NCBI GenBank assembly: GCA_030146615.1
Contig: JASLBL010000721.1
Span: 1 to 18,971, forward strand
From: Actinomycetes bacterium
GTDB lineage: Bacteria; Actinomycetota; CALGFH01
Length of the DNA stretch: 18,971 nucleotides
Reading direction: 5' to 3'
Shown here: positions 13,227 through 18,971 of the stretch, piece by piece
Layout: each line of letters opens with the position of its first letter
How positions within the stretch are numbered: the stretch's first letter is position 1
Notes under the pieces: generated by a model
Databases searched by the model: none
The model's input: the letters and a program-made list of their open reading frames with translations, nothing else
Told to the model about the DNA's origin: nothing
Program-made: the position numbers and the translations under genes

Positions 13227-13256
13227 GGGAATCCAATGACACAGCCAAGAGTTCCC
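13227..13256 (+). promoter_or_regulatory. ECF (SigR/SigH-type) promoter upstream of the cupredoxin gene
   Basis: GGGAAT (13227-13232), exactly 18 bp, then GTTCCC (13251-13256). The -35 and -10 match the SigR/SigH consensus and lie directly after the sigma gene. The expected start near 13261 leaves a leader of about 35 nt with a GGAAGGA ribosome site before ATG 13296. Confidence 0.65.
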
Positions 13257-13295
13257 AGGTGGCAAAGGAAATTTCCTGACCAGGGAAGGACCGCG

Positions 13296-13721
13296 ATGCC
13301 GCGACGCCGTCTGCTCCTGACCGTCTCGAGCCTGGTCGTGGTGGCGCTGGCCGTCACCGGCTGCACCATCCCGACCACCAAGGACGGCGGAGGATACGGT
13401 CCCTCCAACCAGACCGCCCGCAAGGCCGCCCAGCCCGCTCCGGTCGAGCTGCGCAGCGGGGCCACCCAGAAGCTGAAGAGCGCCGACTCCGCCTGGAAGC
13501 CGGCCCTCTACACGACGGCCGCCGGGGCCAAGATCGTGCTGGACATCTCCAACGCCGACCCCACCCAGCACAACTTCACCTTCGGTGACCTGGAGATCTC
13601 CAAGAACATCCCCCCCGACACGAGCGCCCTGATCCGTTTCACGGCACCGCAACCGGGTCGCTACCGGTTCTACTGCAAATACCACCAGCAGGAGATGCAG
13701 GGCTGGCTGACGGTCAAGTAG
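13296..13721 (+). CDS. Cupredoxin (plastocyanin-like) lipoprotein
   Basis: A 141-residue exported protein. The N-terminus MPRRRLLLTVSSLVVVALAV ends in a lipobox with Cys23 (VTGC), so it should be a membrane-anchored lipoprotein. The C-terminal part is a type I copper domain with likely ligands His92 (QHNFTF), Cys127, His130 and Met134 (YCKYHQQEMQG). All four are present, so it probably binds copper and transfers electrons, perhaps with the NDH-2-like or membrane proteins nearby. ATG 13296 is chosen over in-frame TTG 13215 and ATG 13236 because it gives a clean signal peptide, follows GGAAGGA by 5 nt, and lies downstream of the predicted ECF promoter at 13227-13256, which would otherwise fall inside the gene. 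Confidence 0.88.
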   Translation: MPRRRLLLTVSSLVVVALAVTGCTIPTTKDGGGYGPSNQTARKAAQPAPVELRSGATQKLKSADSAWKPALYTTAAGAKIVLDISNADPTQHNFTFGDLEISKNIPPDTSALIRFTAPQPGRYRFYCKYHQQEMQGWLTVK

Positions 13722-13786
13722 CCGCAGCCGGCAACCCCCCCGGCATCCCTGACCCCTCGACGACTCCTGACAAGGAGGGAGCCATC

Positions 13787-14659
13787 GTGTCCTCGTTCCG
13801 TCCCCCACGTCGTTCCGGCTGGCGGGCTCCGTGGGTCTCCGGCGTGCTGGCGGTGCTGATCGCCGCGGCCCTTGCCGGCGCTGGCGCCGCCGCCGGTGCC
13901 CAGGAGGCGCCGGACGCCGCGGCCGAGAGCAACGCCGCCGGCCAGCCGAGCGACTCAACCACGGGCGACACCACCGGCGACCCGGCCAGCACCGACACCA
14001 CGACCGGTGACACCACCGGCGACACCACCACCGACACCACCGAGCCGGTCGACGACACCGCCACCACCGACACCACCGTGGGCGAGGACGAGGGCGAGGA
14101 CCCGGCCGCCGACCCCAACGGCAACGTCAACAACCTGCCCCTCAACAGCGGCGTCCAGACCGGCACCGTGTTCAACCCGACGCCGTACGGCGAGGTCCCG
14201 GGCAACACCCCGCAGGTGCTGATCCAGCGCCCGGGCAGCGGCCGCATCATCCCGCTCAACCGGGAGATCACCGTCCGGGTGCGCTTCGCCAACTTCGAGC
14301 CGGGGTTCTTCTCCGAGCCGCAGTCCGAGTACGGCGTCGGGACCCAGCGCCTGAACGGGCAGGGGAACCTCCAGGGCCACAACCACGGCTGCTTCCAGCG
14401 GGTCGCCCGTAACGGCAGCGTGCCCGCCGAGACCTGCGACTCGTTCGTGGTCCTTTCCCAGGAAGGCGACTCGGACATCCTCACCGGCATCATGCCGCCC
14501 CTGACCCAGCCGGGCCGCTACCGCTTCTGCGCCGACGCGGCCGCCGAGAACCACTACCCGGCCGCCCGGGCGTTCGCCCAGCGCGGTGGGCCGGTGGACT
14601 GCGTCCGCGTGCTGGCCATGGACTTCAACGACCTGCGCCAGGCCAACAACAACGGCTAA
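13787..14659 (+). CDS. Secreted four-cysteine protein with Thr/Asp-rich linker, unknown function
   Basis: I do not recognise this protein. It has a signal peptide (about residues 1-38, hydrophobic core VLAVLIAAALAGAGAAA, cleavage near AGAQ), then a low-complexity linker of TTGD/DTT units (about 57-105), and a globular domain of about 180 residues. That domain has four cysteines (202, 217, 248, 272) that could form two disulfides, and an HNHGC segment at 198-202 that could bind a metal. No C-terminal anchor is seen, so it is probably secreted. The start is GTG 13787 after a strong AAGGAGGGAG site. It sits between two other exported proteins (cupredoxin and CHRD protein) with gaps of 65 and 53 bp, consistent with one operon. 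Confidence 0.82.
   Translation: MSSFRPPRRSGWRAPWVSGVLAVLIAAALAGAGAAAGAQEAPDAAAESNAAGQPSDSTTGDTTGDPASTDTTTGDTTGDTTTDTTEPVDDTATTDTTVGEDEGEDPAADPNGNVNNLPLNSGVQTGTVFNPTPYGEVPGNTPQVLIQRPGSGRIIPLNREITVRVRFANFEPGFFSEPQSEYGVGTQRLNGQGNLQGHNHGCFQRVARNGSVPAETCDSFVVLSQEGDSDILTGIMPPLTQPGRYRFCADAAAENHYPAARAFAQRGGPVDCVRVLAMDFNDLRQANNNG
13955..14080 (+). repeat. Degenerate GACACCACC/GGCGAC tandem repeats in coding sequence
   Basis: Short repeated units of GACACCACC and GGCGACACC encode the TTGD/DTT linker of the secreted protein. The array is imperfect and in frame. Such tracts commonly vary in length between strains. Confidence 0.6.
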
Positions 14660-14712
14660 GCCCGCACCTGCCCGTTCCCCGACATGACAACGACTCAGGA
14701 GGAGCACCCTTC

Positions 14713-15405
14713 ATGCTCAGGAGAGTGACGATGGCGGCGGTGGTCGCCGTCGTGGCCGCCGCGATGGCTGCGCCGGCTGCCCTCGCCCAGGACGACTACA
14801 GCACCACCCAGGTCGAGTACGGGCAGGACGTCTACGGTGGCACCGAAGGCGGCACCGAGGAGGAGGCCGCCACCGGGTCCGCCGGCCAGTCGGGCGGGGC
14901 CTGGACCAAGTTCACCGCCAAGCTGTCCGGTGACAACGAGGTCGGCGGGGGAGACCCCGACGGCAGCGGCACCGCGGCGGTCAAGACGCGCGGGACCGAG
15001 GTCTGCTACGACCTGAAGTGGACCGGGGTCGACGTGACCATGGCTCACATCCACAAGGGCGCCGCCGGCAGCAACGGCGACGTGGTGGTCAACTTCTTCG
15101 CCAACGAGAGCCCGCTGGACGCCAGCAGCAAGTCCGGCTGCGTCCAGGCCAAGGCCGCCGTGGTCAAGGGTCTGGCCTCCAACCCGGCCAACTACTACGT
15201 CAACCTGCACTCGCCGGAGTTCCCCAAGGGCGCCATCCGCGGGCAGACCGCCCTGGTGAGCGGCAACGGCGACCAGCTCGCCTTCACCGGCGGCCCGATG
15301 TCCAAGGGCCTGATGCTCCTCGGCCTGTGCGTGATCGCGGCCGGGTCGACGCTGCTGGCGGTTGGCCAGCGGCGGCGGGTCGCCTACCACCGTCCACGCC
15401 ACTGA
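14713..15405 (+). CDS. CHRD-domain surface protein with LAFTG sorting signal
   Basis: A 230-residue exported protein: signal peptide (about 1-26, cleavage after ALA), an acidic Gly/Glu/Thr segment, then a CHRD domain at about 70-180. The CHRD features are LSGDNEV near its start, the AHIHKGAAGSNGDVVV core and NPANYYVNLHSPEFPKGAIR near its end. Cys98 and Cys143 may form a disulfide. The C-terminus is a textbook cell-wall sorting signal: LAFTG at 189-193, a hydrophobic helix (LMLLGLCVIAAGSTLLAVG) and a basic tail. LAxTG is the motif of class E sortases in high-GC actinobacteria, so the protein should be linked to peptidoglycan. No sortase is encoded in the window. CHRD domains are of poorly known function. 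The start follows AGGAGGAG by 7 nt. Confidence 0.9.
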   Translation: MLRRVTMAAVVAVVAAAMAAPAALAQDDYSTTQVEYGQDVYGGTEGGTEEEAATGSAGQSGGAWTKFTAKLSGDNEVGGGDPDGSGTAAVKTRGTEVCYDLKWTGVDVTMAHIHKGAAGSNGDVVVNFFANESPLDASSKSGCVQAKAAVVKGLASNPANYYVNLHSPEFPKGAIRGQTALVSGNGDQLAFTGGPMSKGLMLLGLCVIAAGSTLLAVGQRRRVAYHRPRH

Positions 15406-15428
15406 CCGACTGACAACTGACAACCCAC

Positions 15429-17177
15429 ATGCAGCAACTTGGCGATCCGGTGGACGGCCGTCCGTCGAGGAGGGAGCGGACGGTCCGGAGGCCCGAAGGC
15501 GGCGTCGGCAGCATCGACGCGAACCTGGGGACGCGGGCCACTCGCACCGGCCGCCAGGCAGGCAGGGAGGGGCAGGCTACGGGAGACCTGCCCCTCCCGC
15601 CGCCATCGGCTCTGGCCAGCGGCGTCATCGACGGGATGTGCATCGGTGTGCTGGTCTGGGCGATCCTCGTCCTCACGCTGCTGCCGGCACTCGGTGTGTC
15701 GGTGGCAGCGCTGTTTCCGACACTGCTCGGCGCCCTGTGCGCCGGCGGGGTGGTCGGCCCGGGCGTGCAGGCGGCGCTGCGGGCCGGCCGGTCGAGGCGG
15801 CTGCCGGTGGCGGCCGCGGCCGGCCCCGGCCGGCGGCGGGTCGTCATCCTCGGCGGCGGGTTCGGCGGGGTCAGCGCGGCCAAGCGCTTCGAGCAGCTCC
15901 TCCCCTGGACTCCCTGGCTGGACGTGACCCTGGTCAGCCAGCGCAACTACCTCCTCTTCACGCCGATGCTGGCCGAGGTCGCGGCCGGGTCGGTCGAGGC
16001 CGGCAACGTCGGGGTGCCGCTGCGGGCGGCCTGCCCGCGGACCCGGTTCCGCCGGGCCGAGGTGCTCGGCGTCGACCCCGACCGCAAGGTCGTCCACCTG
16101 CGCCGCGGCGACGCCCTGGAGACGCTCCCCTACGACCATCTCGTGCTGGCCCTCGGGGCCGTGCCCAACTTCCGCAACCTGCCCGGCGTGGCCACCAACG
16201 CCCTCACCCTGGCCACCCTCGAGGACGCCCGCCGGCTGCGGGACCACGTCCTGGGACGGCTCGAGCAGGCCGACCACGAGCGCGACCCGGCCGAGCGGCG
16301 GCGCTGGCTCACCTTTGTCGTGGCCGGCGGCGGCTTCGCCGGCACCGAGGCCGTGGCCAGCCTGTTCGACCTGGTCCACAGCGTCCTCCGCTACTTCCCC
16401 CACGTCCGGGCGAGCGAGCCCCGCTTCGTGCTGGTCCACTCGCGCGACCGCATCCTGCCCGAGCTGGGCGACCGGCTGGCCGGCCACGCCAGCGGCAAGC
16501 TGGTCGGCCGCGGGATCGAGCTGCGGCTCGGGGTGACGGTGGCCGGGGCCGACGCCGACGGGGTCGAGCTCAGCGACGGCGAGCGGATCGCCGCCCGCAC
16601 CCTGGTCTGGGCCGCCGGCACCCGCCCCAGCCCGGTCCCGGTGGTGGGACCGGAAGGTGGTCGTACGGCCGATCCGGGGCAGGGGGCGGTGCCGGTCGAC
16701 CGGACCCTGCGAGTGCGGGGCCGCCACGACATCTGGGCGGTGGGGGACTGCGCCCGCGTCCCCGACCTGGTTCTCGGCTCGGCCCGCCGGGGCGCGACCT
16801 GCCCGCCGACCGCCCAGCACGCGGTCCGCCAGGGCAGGGCCGTCGCCGACAACGTGGTCGCCGCCCTCTCGGGGGCTGCCCCCGAGCCGTTCCGCTTCCA
16901 GAGCCTCGGGTTCCTGGTCCCCCTCGGCCGCCAGAGCGCCGCCGCCGAGCTGCGCGGGATGCGCTTCTCCGGCCTGCCGGCGTGGCTGCTGTGGCGCGGC
17001 GTCTACCTGTGGAAGCTGCCCGGGCCGCAGAAGCGGCTCCGGGTCCTGCTCGACTGGACGGTCGAGCTGCTGTTCCCGAGGGACATCGCCCTCACCACCT
17101 CCGAGCGCCACCCAGCCCCAGCCTACCCACCGGGGGACCACCCCGGCGGTCCCCCGGACCCCCCCGGCGTCCAATGA
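15429..17177 (+). CDS. NDH-2-like FAD/NAD(P)H oxidoreductase with extra N-terminal membrane hairpin
   Basis: A type II NADH dehydrogenase-like flavoprotein, expected to pass electrons from NAD(P)H to quinone at the inner membrane. The FAD-binding motif is ILGGGFGG at about 140-147, the NAD(P)H-binding motif GGGFAGTE at 300-307, and the second FAD site AVGDCARVPD. The C-terminal LWRGVYLWKLPGPQKRLR region fits membrane association in NDH-2. At 582 residues it is longer than the usual 400-450: two hydrophobic helices (about 68-110) precede the FAD domain, and the first 68 residues look non-coding in composition. ATG 15429 has no ribosome site and the 5' part contains two strong hairpins, so the true start may be ATG 15636. 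The stop overlaps the next gene (ATGA). Confidence 0.85.
   Translation: MQQLGDPVDGRPSRRERTVRRPEGGVGSIDANLGTRATRTGRQAGREGQATGDLPLPPPSALASGVIDGMCIGVLVWAILVLTLLPALGVSVAALFPTLLGALCAGGVVGPGVQAALRAGRSRRLPVAAAAGPGRRRVVILGGGFGGVSAAKRFEQLLPWTPWLDVTLVSQRNYLLFTPMLAEVAAGSVEAGNVGVPLRAACPRTRFRRAEVLGVDPDRKVVHLRRGDALETLPYDHLVLALGAVPNFRNLPGVATNALTLATLEDARRLRDHVLGRLEQADHERDPAERRRWLTFVVAGGGFAGTEAVASLFDLVHSVLRYFPHVRASEPRFVLVHSRDRILPELGDRLAGHASGKLVGRGIELRLGVTVAGADADGVELSDGERIAARTLVWAAGTRPSPVPVVGPEGGRTADPGQGAVPVDRTLRVRGRHDIWAVGDCARVPDLVLGSARRGATCPPTAQHAVRQGRAVADNVVAALSGAAPEPFRFQSLGFLVPLGRQSAAAELRGMRFSGLPAWLLWRGVYLWKLPGPQKRLRVLLDWTVELLFPRDIALTTSERHPAPAYPPGDHPGGPPDPPGVQ
15458..15483. repeat. Hairpin with an AGGAGGGAG loop
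   Basis: CCGTCCG (15458-15464) pairs with CGGACGG (15477-15483). The 12-nt loop contains AGGAGGGAG, a ribosome-site-like sequence with no start codon at the right distance. An overlapping 12-bp palindrome GGACGGCCGTCC lies at 15452-15463. This is likely RNA structure in a leader. Confidence 0.45.
15565..15598. terminator. 12-bp perfect stem-loop, possible terminator or attenuator
   Basis: GGGAGGGGCAGG (15565-15576) and CCTGCCCCTCCC (15587-15598) form a perfect stem with a 10-nt loop. No U tract follows. It lies 160 bp after the CHRD gene and before the alternative NDH-2 start at 15636, so it could end the upstream operon or attenuate read-through. Confidence 0.4.
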
Positions 17178-18616
17178 GCGTGGCCTCCGTCTCGACCGCC
17201 AGGGGGGGCGGTCACCCCTCGGCCGCCCGCGCGGTGGCCGCCGGCGCCCCGGCCGGGATCGTCGGCGGGCTCGCCTTCGGCGTCGCCATGGCCCAGCTGG
17301 GCGTGCTCCCGACAGTGGCCACACTGGTCGGGCTGGGGTCGTCCCGGGCCGGGTTCGCCGTCCACATGGCCATCTCGGCCGTGGTCGGGGCCGGGTTCGG
17401 GCTGATGGTGCGGCGCCAGCGCTGCGGCGCCAGCGAGACGATGTTCCTTGGCGCCGCCTACGGGGCTCTGTGGTGGTGCATCGGGCCGCTGACCCTGCTG
17501 CCGCTGGCTCTCGGCCAGGCCCCGGCCTGGGACGTGGCCGCCGCCCAGAAGGAGTTCCCCAGCCTGGTCGGCCACCTGCTGTTCGGGGTCGGGACGGCCC
17601 TGGTCTTCGTGCTCCTGCACGGTTCGGGCGAGGCCGGGCGGGCCAGGCAGCCGGTCGGCGCCGGGAACCTGGTCCGCGGGCTGGCCGCCGGGGCGCTGGC
17701 GGCGCTGGCGCTGGGCGCGGTCCTGGAGAACCGGTCCCCGGCGGTGGCCGCCGGCGCGGCCGTCGGGCTCCTTCAGGCGATCATGTCGCCGCGGTCCGAT
17801 CAGGGGATCGGGGCCGCCCTGGTCCGCGGCCAGGGGTACGGGTTCGTGGCCTGGGTGGTGGGGGAGCTGACCGTGCTGCCCATGCTGGCCGACGAGGGGC
17901 TGCGCTGGTCGCTGGCCGAGGCCAGGGAGAGCTTCCCCGGCCTGCCCGGCTGGCTGCTGGCGGGGGCGCTGGCCGCCGTGACCCGCACGGTGCTCGACCG
18001 TGTGGCCCCGCTGCTGTCCTCGGAGCACCTGCGGGCCTACCACGGCACCACCGCCGGCAGCGGCGTGCTGGCCGCGGCGCTCCGGGGGGCGGTGGCCGGG
18101 CTGCTGGGCGGCGCCGTCATCAGCCAGCTGATGTTGCGCGGGGCCGTCCCCGAGGTCGCCGAGCGCCTCACCGGCTCCAACGGTCCCCTGGCCGGGATTG
18201 CCGTCAACCTGGCCATCGGGGTCGCCATCGGCGTGTCCTATGGGCTGCTGTTCCGGCGCCTCGGCCAGGACGTCACCTGCGCCCTCGGCTGGGGGCTGTC
18301 GTACGGGTTCCTGTGGTGGGTCCTCGGCCCGCTCACCCTGCTCCCGGCCCTGCTCGGCGGCGACCCCGAGTGGACCGCGGCCGCGGCCGGCGGGTCCATG
18401 TCGGCGCTGGCCGGGCACCTGGTCTACGGCGGCTGCCTCGGGGTCGCCTTCCATCTCCTGGAGGCGCCGTTCGGCGTTCCCTGGCTGGCCCGCACCCGGG
18501 CCGAGGCCCTCCGGGCCCTGCGCCGCCGCGAGGAGCTCCTGGCCGCCACCCCGGCCCTGTCGGCCGTGCTGCTGGCCATGCTTCTGACGCTGCTGGTCGT
18601 GACCCTCGGCGCCTGA
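17174..18616 (+). CDS. Three-repeat polytopic membrane protein coupled to the NDH-2-like gene
   Basis: A 480-residue, largely hydrophobic protein made of three related units. The clearest marker is AAYGALWWCIGPLTLLPLAL (Tyr96) in unit 1 and LSYGFLWWVLGPLTLLPALL (Tyr377) in unit 3; unit 2 has a weaker copy, QGYGFVAWVVGELTVLPML (Tyr222). Each marker is followed by a loop with FP or SM residues and a GHLLFG, PGWLLAG or GHLVYG helix. Residues are mostly membrane helices, followed by a C-terminal basic segment and a last helix. I cannot name the family. ATG 17174 overlaps the NDH-2 stop (ATGA), so the two proteins are probably made together, and this one could be a membrane partner or quinone-side subunit of the flavoprotein. 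That role is inferred from coupling alone. Confidence 0.82.
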   Translation: MSVASVSTARGGGHPSAARAVAAGAPAGIVGGLAFGVAMAQLGVLPTVATLVGLGSSRAGFAVHMAISAVVGAGFGLMVRRQRCGASETMFLGAAYGALWWCIGPLTLLPLALGQAPAWDVAAAQKEFPSLVGHLLFGVGTALVFVLLHGSGEAGRARQPVGAGNLVRGLAAGALAALALGAVLENRSPAVAAGAAVGLLQAIMSPRSDQGIGAALVRGQGYGFVAWVVGELTVLPMLADEGLRWSLAEARESFPGLPGWLLAGALAAVTRTVLDRVAPLLSSEHLRAYHGTTAGSGVLAAALRGAVAGLLGGAVISQLMLRGAVPEVAERLTGSNGPLAGIAVNLAIGVAIGVSYGLLFRRLGQDVTCALGWGLSYGFLWWVLGPLTLLPALLGGDPEWTAAAAGGSMSALAGHLVYGGCLGVAFHLLEAPFGVPWLARTRAEALRALRRREELLAATPALSAVLLAMLLTLLVVTLGA

Positions 18617-18630
18617 GCGGCGGCGAGGCG

Positions 18631-18750
18631 CTAGAGGCAGGCGCCGGTTCGTTCCCGTGCCGCGGCCAGGGCGGCGTCGATGCTGGGTGGCCACGCCAGG
18701 GCCGATCGAGCGGCGGTAGGCGGCCATGCCAGGCCCTGGGTCGATGCCAT
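18631..18750 (-). CDS. Possible 39-codon small ORF
   Basis: A short minus-strand frame from ATG 18750 to TAG 18633-18631 encodes a peptide with a repeated LAWPP (GLAWPPTAARSALAWPP). No ribosome site is seen, and the start lies within the inverted repeat at 18734-18759. It may be a chance frame or a gene remnant between two convergent genes. Confidence 0.12.
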   Translation of the reverse strand: MASTQGLAWPPTAARSALAWPPSIDAALAAARERTGACL

Positions 18751-18759
18751 GGCCCAGGG
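18734..18759. terminator. Weak terminator-like inverted repeat between convergent genes
   Basis: CCCTGGG (18734-18740) and CCCAGGG (18753-18759) form a 7-bp stem with a 12-nt loop, 28 bp beyond the stop of the minus-strand gene. No U tract follows, so its function as a terminator is uncertain. Confidence 0.3.
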
Positions 18760-18787
18760 TAGACCCCGGGCCCCGTGACGGAAGGCG

Positions 18788-18971
18788 TCAGCTGGCGCGC
18801 TCGAACAGCTGGTAGACCGGCGGGAAGGTACCGACCAGGCCGATCACGAGCAGGAACATGGTCAGCAGGAAGCCCTTGGAGAGGCTGAGCTCGCGGTCGC
18901 GGAGGCGGAAGTGGAGGTTGATCCAGACGATCAGGTAGATGATCGAGGCCACCGTGGCCTTGCCGGTGAGG
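18788..18971 (-). CDS. Membrane protein, C-terminal part only
   Basis: The last 60 or so residues of a minus-strand gene that runs off the window edge. They contain two hydrophobic segments (SIIYLIVWINLHF and FLLTMFLLVIGLVGTF) separated by a charged loop, RLRDRELSLSKG, and end VYQLFERAS at TGA 18790-18788. The codon use is strongly coding-like (G/C at nearly all third positions). The family is not recognisable from this fragment. It converges with the three-repeat membrane protein gene, so it is not part of that operon. Confidence 0.65.
   Translation of the reverse strand, partial: LTGKATVASIIYLIVWINLHFRLRDRELSLSKGFLLTMFLLVIGLVGTFPPVYQLFERAS

Noticed and set aside
13215..13295. Upstream starts (TTG 13215, ATG 13236) for the cupredoxin
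   Set aside because: They would place the ECF-type promoter in or beside the start and spoil the lipoprotein signal peptide. ATG 13296 gives both a signal peptide and a good ribosome site.
15362..17173. Long frame of 1084 codons upstream of the three-repeat protein
   Set aside because: The first 604 codons are a Pro/Arg/Gly-rich shadow of the NDH-2-like gene. The real protein begins at ATG 17174, in an ATGA overlap.
1..18971. CRISPR arrays, tRNA or rRNA genes, transposases, integrases
   Set aside because: No regular spaced repeats, cloverleaf sequences, rRNA segments beyond the 13-bp match, or mobile-element proteins were seen. The excisionase-like protein has no recombinase partner here.

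Overview
The window comes from a very GC-rich, actinobacterial-type chromosome. The basis is high-G/C third positions, frequent GTG starts, dense ATGA/GTGA stop-start overlaps, a Flp/Tad pilus locus without an outer-membrane secretin, and a cell-wall sorting signal of the LAxTG type used by actinobacterial class E sortases. I cannot name a genus.

Positions 1-2387 form a regulatory and surface flank. A minus-strand pair (a membrane-anchored LysM protein and a partial single-pass protein) diverges from a 199-residue protein of unknown function that has an internal repeat. That gene converges with, and overlaps, a small excisionase/MerR-type helix-turn-helix gene. The same TCCACAA word forms a dyad between the first divergent promoters and also lies on the predicted promoter of the helix-turn-helix gene, which suggests a small autoregulated circuit.

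Positions 2388-9151 are a compact Tad/Flp operon, all on the plus strand: SAF/CpaB-like protein, CpaE/TadZ, TadA/CpaF ATPase, a 34-codon linking ORF, TadB, TadC, a Flp-like small pilin, two TadE-type pseudopilins and a TadG-like protein. Most genes are joined by 4-bp overlaps. No prepilin peptidase (TadV) is present in the window. A perfect 15-bp stem follows the last gene.

Positions 9152-9866 are non-coding and rich in signals: the terminator, several hairpins, a 10-bp inverted repeat, a 12-bp palindrome, a good housekeeping-type promoter pointing right, and a GGGAAT-N18-GTT (SigR/SigH-type) promoter pointing left. The leftward promoter and the terminator would bound an RNA of about 190 nt with no evident ORF.

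Positions 9867-18616 hold an accessory envelope/redox cluster. It contains a membrane protein with an acidic N-terminus and histidines near or within its membrane segments, a roughly ten-pass membrane protein with conserved-looking His/Trp motifs, a SigR-like ECF sigma factor, a cupredoxin lipoprotein, a secreted four-cysteine protein with a Thr/Asp-rich linker, a CHRD-domain protein ending in an LAFTG sorting signal, an NDH-2-like flavoprotein with an extra N-terminal membrane hairpin, and a 480-residue membrane protein built from three repeats. A second copy of the exact GGGAAT-N18-GTTCCC motif lies between the sigma gene and the cupredoxin gene. The simplest reading is that the sigma factor drives the secreted part of the cluster and also the leftward RNA. 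This sigma-controlled copper/CHRD/NDH-2 module is the best candidate here for an undescribed system. The window ends in a partial minus-strand membrane protein gene.
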